In this document: one piece after another, positions 1-6,286 of the stretch
Numbering within the stretch: the stretch's first letter is position 1
How the letters are laid out: each line of letters begins with the position of its first letter
Source of the DNA: an uncultured Lachnospiraceae bacterium
Lineage (GTDB): Bacteria; Bacillota; Clostridia; Lachnospirales; Lachnospiraceae
NCBI GenBank assembly: GCA_902782625.1
Contig: CACZNZ010000450.1
Span: 1-6,709, forward strand
Length of the DNA: 6,709 nucleotides
Direction of reading: 5' to 3'
The notes under the pieces: generated by a model
The model's database searches: none
Seen by the model: the letters and a program-made list of their open reading frames with translations, nothing else
Told to the model about the DNA's origin: nothing
Program-made: the position numbers and the translations under genes

Positions 1-118
1 CGGACGGTTCCTTAATAAATTCAACAAGATATGTCTCTTTACAAATATAATCTTATAGAAAAATCAGCAAGACACACGTTCAAAATTTTTTGTTGTAAAA
101 GTAAATATGATGTAACTG
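1..118. other. AT-rich stretch at left edge, no gene recognised
   Basis: No coding region can be supported here. On the plus strand two frames stay open from the left edge until stops at about 47-58, so the last residues of a convergent plus-strand gene could be present, but the pieces are too short to judge. On the minus strand there is no ATG in this stretch. A weak TTGAAC-like and TATAAG-like pair occurs on the minus strand, but the spacing is about 20 nt and it is not called as a promoter. Confidence 0.3.
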
Positions 119-248
119 CCTTCGATTTTTAATCGAAGGAGCCACGCGGCTTTGAGCGCTTCAAAGGAATCCGTGAGGATTCCTGCACATTGCACACGAA
201 TGTGTGCGGTGGCGCTATAAGTGAGTGGCAAATACTTTTGACACTCAC
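119..248. repeat. Cluster of perfect hairpins downstream of the transketolase genes
   Basis: This stretch holds at least six inverted repeats, found by eye. H1 pairs 119-127 with 131-139 (9 bp, 3-nt loop). H2 pairs 141-145 with 209-213 (5 bp) and would close a multibranch structure. H3 pairs 150-155 with 161-166 (6 bp). H4 pairs 165-172 with 177-184 (8 bp, GTGA loop). H5 pairs 192-197 with 202-207 (6 bp). H6 pairs 221-227 with 242-248 (7 bp, 14-nt loop). H3 and H4 share two bases, so one is trimmed if both form. No hairpin is followed by a T-run on either strand, so a standard intrinsic terminator is not supported. It may be a dispersed intergenic palindromic repeat, a structured 3' end protecting the operon mRNA, or a small RNA. 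The strand of action is unknown. Confidence 0.6.
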
Positions 249-278
249 ATCTAAATATATTTCGTCAATTACTCTTAA

Positions 279-1220
279 TTACTTCAATGCTTCTTTTATC
301 TGCTCTGCGATACCTTCAGCATCAAGCTTATACTTATGAAGCAATTCTTTGGCTGGACCTGACTCTCCAAATACATCCTGCATACCTATCTTGGTTATCT
401 TCACAGGATACTTTTCTGAAAGAAGCTCTGAAACCGCAGCTCCAAGACCTCCGATAACTGAATGTTCTTCTACTGTAAAAATCCTTCCGGTCTTTTTGGC
501 AGCAGCGAGTACAAGCTCCTCATCCAGTGGCTTAATAGTATGTATATTGATGACCTGAGCACTGATGTTTTCTTTTGAAAGCATCTCAGCCGCCTCAAGA
601 GATTCTGAAACCTCGAGTCCTGTGGCTATGATAGTGATATCACTTCCATCACGAAGTTCTACACCTTTTCCAAGTTCAAACTTATAATCAGGCTTATCGT
701 TGATAACAGGTACAGCCAGACGGCCGAAACGAAGATATACAGGGCCTTCATGCTCATAGGCAGCAAGAACAGCGGCTCTGGCCTCTACATCATCTGACGG
801 ATTGATAATAGTCATTCCTGGAATTGTACGCATAAGAGCAATATCCTCATTGCACTGATGTGTAGCACCATCTTCACCAACGGAGATACCTGCATGAGTA
901 GCACCGATCTTAACATTAAGCTTAGGATAACCGATTGAATTTCTAACCTGTTCAAAAGCTCTTCCTGCAGCAAACATGGCGAAGGAGCTAACGAATGGTA
1001 CGAAGCCACAGGTTGAAAGACCTGCTGCCATTGAAGTCATATTGCACTCGGCGATACCGCAATCAATGTGTCTCTCAGGAAATTCCTTCTTGAAAATCCC
1101 GGTCTTTGTTGCAGCTGCAAGATCTGCATCAAATACAATCAGATTATCATGCTTTTTTCCAAGCTCCACCAAAGCATGACCGTAACTCTCTCTGGTTGCA
1201 ATTCTCTTTACTTCTGACAT
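279..1220 (-). CDS. tkt: Transketolase, C-terminal subunit
   Basis: This is the second half of a split transketolase (313 aa), carrying the pyrimidine-binding and C-terminal domains. With its partner it moves two-carbon ketol units between sugar phosphates in the non-oxidative pentose phosphate pathway, in the cytoplasm, with thiamine diphosphate. The GIAECNM motif at residues 55-61 contains Glu58, the expected cofactor-activating glutamate. EDGATHQ at 116-122 contains His121, matching the substrate-binding histidine of full-length enzymes. The transketolase C-terminal domain follows from about residue 185 to the end. The length fits stand-alone C-terminal subunits. The ATG overlaps the end of the N-terminal subunit gene by 13 nt in another frame, and an AGGTGA ribosome site lies inside that gene, so the two are probably translationally coupled to give equal amounts. 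It is the last gene of the operon. Confidence 0.95.
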   Translation of the reverse strand: MSEVKRIATRESYGHALVELGKKHDNLIVFDADLAAATKTGIFKKEFPERHIDCGIAECNMTSMAAGLSTCGFVPFVSSFAMFAAGRAFEQVRNSIGYPKLNVKIGATHAGISVGEDGATHQCNEDIALMRTIPGMTIINPSDDVEARAAVLAAYEHEGPVYLRFGRLAVPVINDKPDYKFELGKGVELRDGSDITIIATGLEVSESLEAAEMLSKENISAQVINIHTIKPLDEELVLAAAKKTGRIFTVEEHSVIGGLGAAVSELLSEKYPVKITKIGMQDVFGESGPAKELLHKYKLDAEGIAEQIKEALK

Positions 1221-2047
1221 AATGCTTCACCTGCTTTCTCCAGTTCTTCCATGGCAATCTTATATTCTTCATCATTAGGCGCTTTTCCATGCCAGCCAAC
1301 CTGGTTCTCCATGTAGGATACGCCTTTACCCTTTAATGTCTTGGCAATGATGGCTGTCGGCATACCCTTGGTCTCTCTTGCTTCCTTGAAAGCTGCACGG
1401 AGTTCGTCAAAGTCATTACCGTTCTCAACATTGATAACATGGAAATTGAAAGCTCTGAACTTCTCGTCTATTGGATATGGTGAGCAAATATCACCTATAG
1501 CACCATCTATCTGAAGATTATTGTTATCCACAATCACCACAAGATTATCCAGTTTTCTGTGTCCTGCAAACATGGCAGCTTCCCAGATCTGACCTTCCTG
1601 AATCTCGCCGTCTCCTGTTAATGCATATACTCTGTAATCCTTGTTTGAAAGCTTACCTGCGAGAGCCATACCGACAGCAGCTGAAAATCCTTGTCCCAGA
1701 GAGCCTGATGACATATCAACTCCAGGGATATGCTTTATATCCGGATGCCCCTGAAGATAACTTCCGGTGTGACGAAGTGTCAGTAGATCTTCTACCGGAA
1801 AATATCCTCTGTTGGCAAGCACAGAGTACAGACCCGGTGCTGTATGCCCTTTGGAGAGTACAAAACGGTCACGATCCGGATCTTCCGGATTCTTTGGATC
1901 AATGTTCATCTCTTCAAAATAGAGATAAGTAAAGACTTCTGTCGCAGATAAGGATCCGCCCGGATGGCCGGACTTTGCTGCATGAGTAGCCTCAATGATC
2001 CCTTTTCTTACTTCATTCGCTTTTTTCTGAAGTTCTAACTTATTCAT
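1208..2047 (-). CDS. tkt: Transketolase, N-terminal subunit
   Basis: This is the first half of a split transketolase (279 aa): the thiamine-diphosphate pyrophosphate-binding domain. Visible motifs are SGHPGG at 26-31 (His28), SKGH at 65-68 (His68), GSLGQG at 115-120, TGDGE at 144-148 followed about 25 residues later by DNNN (the GDG...NN cofactor and metal signature), and GWHG at 251-254. All are conserved in active transketolases, so this half looks intact. The ATG at 2047 has AGGAGG about 6 nt upstream. The gene starts 47 nt after the transaldolase stop and overlaps the C-terminal subunit gene by 13 nt. Split transketolases are common in archaea and clostridia; within this class, relatives can act on sulfosugars or apiose-derived sugars, so the exact substrate is set by context rather than by sequence alone. 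Confidence 0.95.
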   Translation of the reverse strand: MNKLELQKKANEVRKGIIEATHAAKSGHPGGSLSATEVFTYLYFEEMNIDPKNPEDPDRDRFVLSKGHTAPGLYSVLANRGYFPVEDLLTLRHTGSYLQGHPDIKHIPGVDMSSGSLGQGFSAAVGMALAGKLSNKDYRVYALTGDGEIQEGQIWEAAMFAGHRKLDNLVVIVDNNNLQIDGAIGDICSPYPIDEKFRAFNFHVINVENGNDFDELRAAFKEARETKGMPTAIIAKTLKGKGVSYMENQVGWHGKAPNDEEYKIAMEELEKAGEALCQK

Positions 2048-2094
2048 GATTCCTCCTGATATATATCTGTCAGTGATGCATTTATGGGTGGATA

Positions 2095-2748
2095 TTACTC
2101 ACCGAAAACTGCCTTATAGTCAGCCTGGAATTTTTCAATTCCTGCATCGGTCAGAGGGTGCTTGGTCATCTGCTCAATTACCTTGTAAGGAACGGTTGCA
2201 ATATCAGCACCTGCCAGTGCACAATCGATTACATGGATCGGATTACGGACACTTGCAGAGATAATCTGTGTCTCAATTCCGGCAACATCGAAGATTTCAG
2301 CAATTTCACGGATGAGGTCTACACCACGTACATTGATATCATCGAGACGTCCGAGGAAAGGAGAAACGTAAGTTGCTCCTGCTCTTGCTGCAAGAAGTGC
2401 CTGGTTCGCATTAAAGATCAGTGTAACGTTCGTCTTGATTCCTTCCTGACTGAGCACTTTCGTTGCTTTCAGTCCCTCTACCGTCATCGGGATCTTAACG
2501 ACCATGTTCGGATGAATCGCTGCAATCTCTCTTCCTTCTTTAATCATACCTTCTGCGTCCGTTGTGGTAGCTTTTACTTCCCCACTGATCGGACCATCCA
2601 CGATAGAAGCGATCTCTGCGATTACTTCTTCGAAATTCCTGCCTTCTTTTGCAATCAGAGACGGATTGGTTGTCACGCCGCAGATCACGCCCATGTCATT
2701 GGCTTTCTTGATATCTTCTACATTTGCAGTATCAATAAAAAATCTCAT
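2095..2748 (-). CDS. tal: Transaldolase (TalC / small FSA-like subfamily)
   Basis: This is a single-domain TIM-barrel class I aldolase (217 aa) that moves a dihydroxyacetone unit between sugar phosphates, linking sedoheptulose 7-phosphate and glyceraldehyde 3-phosphate to erythrose 4-phosphate and fructose 6-phosphate. It opens with the family motif FIDTAN, has GVTTNPS at 24-30, and Lys85 in VVKIP is the Schiff-base lysine. Two positions separate transaldolase from fructose 6-phosphate aldolase in this family. Glu57 (SGEVKAT) stands where the aldolase has Gln59, and Phe131 (SPFLGR) where it has Tyr131, so both point to true transaldolase. The frame stays open upstream to 2877, but the start at 2748 is chosen because it gives the usual N-terminus and has AGGAG about 8 nt before it; the longer form would overlap the isomerase gene by 94 nt. 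The gap from the isomerase is 35 nt. Confidence 0.95.
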   Translation of the reverse strand: MRFFIDTANVEDIKKANDMGVICGVTTNPSLIAKEGRNFEEVIAEIASIVDGPISGEVKATTTDAEGMIKEGREIAAIHPNMVVKIPMTVEGLKATKVLSQEGIKTNVTLIFNANQALLAARAGATYVSPFLGRLDDINVRGVDLIREIAEIFDVAGIETQIISASVRNPIHVIDCALAGADIATVPYKVIEQMTKHPLTDAGIEKFQADYKAVFGE

Positions 2749-2783
2749 AAAATACACTCCTTTTTTTTGATTGAATGCAATGT

Positions 2784-3218
2784 TTATTTGTTTTCGTAAT
2801 CGTAGATTGCCTGTACTTTGTCTACGGAACGGCAATTCGGATCCCATTCCACACTTAAGTATTCTTTCAGGATACACTCCGCAAGTTTGATTCCAACAAC
2901 CTGAGCGCCCATTGTAATGATATTGGCGTGGTTGGAAAGCTCTGCTCTCTGTGCCTGGTAAACGTCATGTACACATGCTGCATAAGCGCCTTTTACCTTA
3001 TTTGCTGCGATGGAAACACCGATTCCGGTTCCACAGACAATGATACCACGGTCACAAACACCTGCTGCCACTTCTTCTGCCACTTTGATAGCGGTGTTCG
3101 GATAGATCGGATCATCACTGCCGTAGTCAACTACCTCATGTCCAAGTTCCTGTGCATACTTCATAAGATGCAGTTTCATCTCATCTGCGTTCGGATCACA
3201 GCCAAATGCTAATTTCAT
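2784..3218 (-). CDS. rpiB: RpiB/LacAB-family sugar-phosphate isomerase, divergent active site
   Basis: This is a 144-aa Rossmann-like aldose-ketose isomerase of the RpiB/LacA/LacB family. The catalytic loop CGTGIG at 62-67 is intact, with the proton-transfer Cys62 and Thr64. Other classical positions differ, judging by eye against E. coli RpiB. The GCDH motif is GCDP (Pro9 for the phosphate-side His), and the ring-opening His99 is replaced by Ser95. One phosphate arginine appears kept (Arg130) and the second is probably Lys134. Family members act on ribose or allose 6-phosphate, galactose 6-phosphate (LacAB) and tetrose 4-phosphates, so ribose 5-phosphate isomerase is not assured. The start at 3218 is chosen over an in-frame ATG at 3224 because AGGAGG is 8 nt from the former and only 2 nt from the latter, and because it gives the usual MKLAFGCD opening. 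It lies 45 nt after the phosphatase gene and 35 nt before transaldolase. Confidence 0.88.
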   Translation of the reverse strand: MKLAFGCDPNADEMKLHLMKYAQELGHEVVDYGSDDPIYPNTAIKVAEEVAAGVCDRGIIVCGTGIGVSIAANKVKGAYAACVHDVYQAQRAELSNHANIITMGAQVVGIKLAECILKEYLSVEWDPNCRSVDKVQAIYDYENK

Positions 3219-3226
3219 GTCCATTA

Positions 3227-3232
3227 CCTCCT
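3227..3232 (-). promoter_or_regulatory. Ribosome binding site deciding the isomerase start
   Basis: AGGAGG, then TA, then two in-frame ATGs at 3224 and 3218. The 8-nt spacing and the family's usual N-terminus favour 3218. Confidence 0.7.
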
Positions 3233-3263
3233 TAAAAAATGTTTTATCGTTAATGTATAATGT

Positions 3264-4058
3264 TTACAGATACTTTCTCATTTCATCAAGAGAATCATAG
3301 ATACAGGTTGGTTCTACATCAGATTCTGCAACCGTCTGCATGTCTGCTTCTCCTGTCAGTACAAGGAAACCTTTTGCACCATTGTTGACGCCTGTCGCAA
3401 CATCTGTATACAGACGGTCCCCTACAAATGCCATCTCTTCTGCTTTGTATCCGGTGATCTCTGTGATCATATCCACAGTCTCTTTCCATGGCTTTCCAAG
3501 GAATCTGGGAGCCACTCCCGTGGAATCTTCGATCAGGCTGCACATCGCGCCACAGTCCGGCATGAAGCCGTAATCTGTCGGACAGTTTGTATCCATATGC
3601 GTTGCGATAAACGGAGCACCATTGCGGATATAATGACAGATTCTGTCAAGTTTATGATACGTCAGTGTCGTGTCAAAACTCTGTACACAGACATCCGGAT
3701 CCTCTGTAACAAGGTTCAGACCCTTCTCTTTCCAGTTCTCTTCGAGAACAGGTGTACCATTCAGAAAAATTTTTGCGCCAGGATAATTCACTTTGAGGAA
3801 TTCAGCGCAGACATCTCCTGCTGTAACAACCTTGCTTTCATCAACATCCAGCCCCAGCTTATGAAGTTTTTCTACATATACTGACGGTACTCTGGAGGCA
3901 TTATTGGTAAAAAAGATATAATCTCTCTCCGGATCCTCTTCTACTTCATGGATGAAATCAAGAGCTCCCTCGATTGGATCGTTGCTGATATATACTGTTC
4001 CGTCCATATCAAGTACGAAAAGTTTTACTCCATTTAATGCTTCTTCTTTTTTTAACAT
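3264..4058 (-). CDS. HAD-superfamily phosphatase, NagD/AraL (type IIA) family
   Basis: This is a 264-aa soluble haloacid-dehalogenase phosphatase. Motif I is DMDGT at 17-21 (nucleophile Asp17, acid/base Asp19), motif II is TNN at 51-53, motif III is Lys189 in GKPWKE, and motif IV is GDRLYTD at 213-219 (Asp214, Asp219 for magnesium). The long insert between motifs II and III, with ATHMDTNCP near 152-160, is the C2-type cap of the NagD, phosphoglycolate phosphatase and AraL group. These enzymes remove phosphate from small sugar or polyol phosphates, often with broad specificity. The gene starts 12 nt after the AraM-like gene, with its ribosome site (AGAGG) touching the araM stop, so the two are tightly coupled. 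The same pairing exists as araL-araM in Bacillus subtilis. Glycerol 1-phosphate or a pentose or tetrose phosphate are possible substrates; the sequence does not decide. Confidence 0.88.
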   Translation of the reverse strand: MLKKEEALNGVKLFVLDMDGTVYISNDPIEGALDFIHEVEEDPERDYIFFTNNASRVPSVYVEKLHKLGLDVDESKVVTAGDVCAEFLKVNYPGAKIFLNGTPVLEENWKEKGLNLVTEDPDVCVQSFDTTLTYHKLDRICHYIRNGAPFIATHMDTNCPTDYGFMPDCGAMCSLIEDSTGVAPRFLGKPWKETVDMITEITGYKAEEMAFVGDRLYTDVATGVNNGAKGFLVLTGEADMQTVAESDVEPTCIYDSLDEMRKYL

Positions 4059-4070
4059 CTCTTATACCTC

Positions 4071-5249
4071 TTATCCGTAGATCTCTTTGGTGATCGTCTC
4101 AGCGATATCTTCCAGTCTTCCATTGTCTTTTGCAAACTGCATTACGGAATAGCGTGGACGCACTTCATATCCTTTGAGCAGGCTCTGGCGGAACAGTTCT
4201 CTGGAAATGCCGATATCCTTCGGTGTCGTCGGAGCACCACCACGTGCAAGCAGATCTCTGATCTCCTGTGGAGACGGGCAGAGTTCTTTGACACCTTCCG
4301 GAAGAATGTCTTCACAAAGTTCGAAGAAACGGGCGATAACCGGTGTTGCAACGCCAACCTGGATTCCGTGATGGTTCGGATTCAGGCCTCGTTCTACATA
4401 ATCCATCTCCCAGAAATGGGAAAGCATATGTTCTGCGCCTGAAGCAGGACGGGAAATGTTAACGAGCGCCATGGCAACGCCTGTAAGAGTCAGTCCCTCA
4501 AGGAGATTGCCGAGTGCTTCCGGATCACGATCCGGCAACTTGTCACAGCTGTCAAATGTAATCTTCATCGCACGGTTTGTGAGTTCTACACAGGTATCAC
4601 AGCGATAGTCATTATTCGCCTTTACAGACAGATCCCAGTCTGCGATTGCTGTGATCTTTCCTACCATATCACCGAATCCTGCCTGAATCAGGTCATCCGG
4701 TGCAGTAGCAAGGATATCTGTATCACCAACCAGACCGTAAGTAAGATGTGCTACCGGAGAATATTTATGTCCCTGTGAGAAGATCGGGGCACCGTCAGCC
4801 ACATAACCATCCATGGAAGGAGCCGTTGCAACAATGATATAGGGAAGTCCTGAACGGGATGTCACAAACTTAACAGAATCATTCAGAACGCCGGAGCCAA
4901 CTGCGATCATAAGAGAAGTGTCAAGATCCTGTTCCTGTACGATCCTTCCAAGTGTCTTCTCATCCGGAATAAGAATGTCATCGCCTGTGTCAAAAAGAAG
5001 TTCTTTATAATTGAATCCATTTTCCTTTAAAAGCTGAACCGCTTTCTTTCCGGCAACTTCATAGGTATGATTATCAAATACGACAAGAATCTTGCCATCT
5101 TTGAAAGGTTCTGCCATCTTTGGAAGGTCTTCAATCGCTCCTTTACGGATGGACATTTCATGTACGCTGAAGTTGTGGTGTCTTCCGCAGGAGCAGTCAA
5201 ATTCGGTCTGCGGCATCTCATTGATTGTCAGGTTGAGAATCTCATTCAT
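4071..5249 (-). CDS. araM: AraM-like sn-glycerol-1-phosphate dehydrogenase
   Basis: This is a 392-aa NAD(P)-dependent, metal-dependent dehydrogenase of the AraM/EgsA branch of the iron-containing alcohol dehydrogenase family. Known members reduce dihydroxyacetone phosphate to sn-glycerol 1-phosphate (the archaeal-type glycerol phosphate). Nucleotide-binding features are GSGVLND at 118-124 and TAPSMDG at 142-148. Probable metal ligands are Asp194 in AGFGDMVGK, His274 in SRPASGAEHM, and His294 in NHHG. The SRPASG..H..SH block and the RYSVMQF stretch near the C-terminus match B. subtilis AraM as remembered. The start at 5249 is preferred: AGGAGG lies 8 nt from it but only 2 nt from the ATG at 5255. 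The gene follows the regulator by 33 nt. Its true substrate could be another polyol phosphate, because it sits with pentose-phosphate enzymes and no lipid gene. Confidence 0.88.
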   Translation of the reverse strand: MNEILNLTINEMPQTEFDCSCGRHHNFSVHEMSIRKGAIEDLPKMAEPFKDGKILVVFDNHTYEVAGKKAVQLLKENGFNYKELLFDTGDDILIPDEKTLGRIVQEQDLDTSLMIAVGSGVLNDSVKFVTSRSGLPYIIVATAPSMDGYVADGAPIFSQGHKYSPVAHLTYGLVGDTDILATAPDDLIQAGFGDMVGKITAIADWDLSVKANNDYRCDTCVELTNRAMKITFDSCDKLPDRDPEALGNLLEGLTLTGVAMALVNISRPASGAEHMLSHFWEMDYVERGLNPNHHGIQVGVATPVIARFFELCEDILPEGVKELCPSPQEIRDLLARGGAPTTPKDIGISRELFRQSLLKGYEVRPRYSVMQFAKDNGRLEDIAETITKEIYG

Positions 5250-5257
5250 AGTCATTA

Positions 5258-5263
5258 CCTCCT
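5258..5263 (-). promoter_or_regulatory. Ribosome binding site deciding the araM-like start
   Basis: AGGAGG is followed by TA and then two in-frame ATGs one codon apart, at 5255 and 5249. Spacing is 2 nt to the first and 8 nt to the second, so 5249 is the likely start. The same arrangement occurs before the isomerase gene. Confidence 0.7.
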
Positions 5264-5282
5264 TGATTATAGAACTGGTGAA

Positions 5283-6236
5283 TTAAGATGGATTAGCTGC
5301 CAATGCGCTTGCGCATCGGACATCAGTGATTAATATATTAATATAATGGCCGCTGATGGCTCCCCGAATGGCAGGCAATTTGGAAATGCCGCCTGCTATA
5401 CCAATGGTATTCGGAATCTTGCAGAGTTTGTGAATATCAGCACCGATTACATTATTATCTTCATAGAACGGAGAGGTGTCCCCATGGACATCATAGAATT
5501 GCATACAGATATCTCCTGCAACATTTCTTTCAATGAGAGATTCCATCTCATTGTCTTTGAAATATCCTGTCGCAGCGATGGAAGAACTTTCGTTGGGATA
5601 TCCAATCCCGACAATGGCAATATTCATACGGTCTGCCTGACGGATCGCATAGGCAAGTGTCTCTTCTCGACACAATTCGTCACGGATCTTAGCACTCGAA
5701 ACCCGGGCAGGCGCATGCAGTGGGATGAACTTCCCGCCATAAATGCTGGCAAGTTCCTCTGCCAGACTGTTGGCATGCAGTTCCATACGGAGTTGCCCCA
5801 TGCCACCAACCAAAGGAACAAAAGTTACATCCCTTGCAAATGGTGTTGTCACACTTTCCACGACCTGTCTCAGCGTCGAGCCCATGGATATGCCGACCAC
5901 ATTTCCATCTTTAATCATATTCTCCAGATATCTTCCTGCCGTCTTTCCGAGCAACACTTTGAGTTCTTCATCCGAACCGCAGGAATCCACAATGAGCACT
6001 TCCTTGAGGGAATACATCTTCTCAAGTTCTCTCTCCAGTTCCCAATATCTGATCTCATCCAGATTGGATATCGTAATCTTTACGATGCCCTGTTCTCTGG
6101 ACGAAGAAAGCAGCCTTGAAACGGTAGGCCGGGAAAGGCCCAGCATCTTTGCAATCTGCTGCTGAGAAATATTCTGATTATAATACAGATCACATACCTT
6201 CACCATAAGGCGAACGTCATCTACTACCTTTTTCAT
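5283..6236 (-). CDS. SorC/DeoR-family sugar-phosphate-responsive transcriptional regulator
   Basis: This is a 317-aa regulator and the first gene of the operon. A helix-turn-helix lies at about 22-45 (ISQQQIAKMLGLSRPTVSRLL). The C-terminal sugar-binding domain from about residue 57 shows typical SorC blocks: GISMGSTL at 115-122, VPLVGG at 140-145, LHAPA at 173-177, VGIGYP at 209-214, IAGGISKLPAI at 280-290 and LITDVRCA at 302-309. This family (SorC, CggR, DeoR of Bacillus) binds phosphorylated sugars as effectors, so it probably controls its own operon in response to a substrate or intermediate. The start at 6236 is chosen because AAGGAGGAG lies just upstream, the protein then begins just before the DNA-binding domain, and the operon promoter sits at 6258-6286. 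A longer in-frame start at 6320 would lie upstream of that promoter. Confidence 0.93.
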   Translation of the reverse strand: MKKVVDDVRLMVKVCDLYYNQNISQQQIAKMLGLSRPTVSRLLSSSREQGIVKITISNLDEIRYWELERELEKMYSLKEVLIVDSCGSDEELKVLLGKTAGRYLENMIKDGNVVGISMGSTLRQVVESVTTPFARDVTFVPLVGGMGQLRMELHANSLAEELASIYGGKFIPLHAPARVSSAKIRDELCREETLAYAIRQADRMNIAIVGIGYPNESSSIAATGYFKDNEMESLIERNVAGDICMQFYDVHGDTSPFYEDNNVIGADIHKLCKIPNTIGIAGGISKLPAIRGAISGHYINILITDVRCASALAANPS

Positions 6237-6241
6237 GGTTG

Positions 6242-6250
6242 CTCCTCCTT
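6242..6250 (-). promoter_or_regulatory. Ribosome binding site of the regulator gene
   Basis: AAGGAGGAG, close to a full anti-16S match, ends 5 nt before the ATG at 6236. It decides the start of the regulator against the longer frame that opens at 6320. Confidence 0.85.
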
Positions 6251-6257
6251 TGATTAT

Positions 6258-6286
6258 ATTATATAGATTCTCAAGAATATTGTCAA
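6258..6286 (-). promoter_or_regulatory. Consensus sigma-A promoter of the seven-gene operon
   Basis: On the minus strand, a perfect -35 TTGACA (6281-6286) and a perfect -10 TATAAT (6258-6263) are separated by exactly 17 nt. The transcript would begin near 6251, leaving a leader of about 15 nt that is essentially just the ribosome site before the ATG at 6236. Such a strong promoter directly before a SorC-type repressor gene suggests that repression, not weak initiation, sets the level. Confidence 0.9.

Noticed and set aside
60..100. Minus-strand promoter at the left edge
   Set aside because: TTGAAC and TATAAG are about 20 nt apart, outside the usual 16-18, and no downstream gene is visible.
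141..213. tRNA or cloverleaf RNA gene
   Set aside because: A multibranch fold of about the right size can be drawn, but there is no acceptor stem of 7 bp, no T-loop or anticodon arm consensus and no CCA.
119..248. Intrinsic terminator of the operon
   Set aside because: Stable stems exist, but none is followed by a run of T on the minus or plus strand; the first stem after the stop is followed only by TTAT.
2056..2073. GATATATATC palindrome between transaldolase and transketolase genes
   Set aside because: A short AT repeat next to the ribosome site, easily explained by chance; no promoter elements surround it.
2158..2799. 213-aa open frame on the plus strand
   Set aside because: It is antisense to the transaldolase gene, rich in Cys, His and Arg as shadow frames are, lacks a recognisable domain and has no ribosome site; the opposite strand encodes an intact conserved enzyme.
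2095..2877. Transaldolase with 43 extra N-terminal residues
   Set aside because: The extension overlaps the isomerase gene, does not resemble the family, and the ATG at 2748 has a good ribosome site and the canonical start.
279..5249. Sulfoquinovose (sulfo-transketolase or sulfo-transaldolase) pathway
   Set aside because: Split transketolase, an RpiB-like isomerase and transaldolase recall those pathways, but no sulfosugar isomerase, sulfolactaldehyde reductase or dehydrogenase, sulfonate exporter or sulfoquinovosidase is present, while an AraM-like enzyme is.
5346..6119. 257-aa open frame on the plus strand
   Set aside because: It is a shadow of the SorC regulator gene; no family motif is visible and the minus-strand protein explains the region fully.
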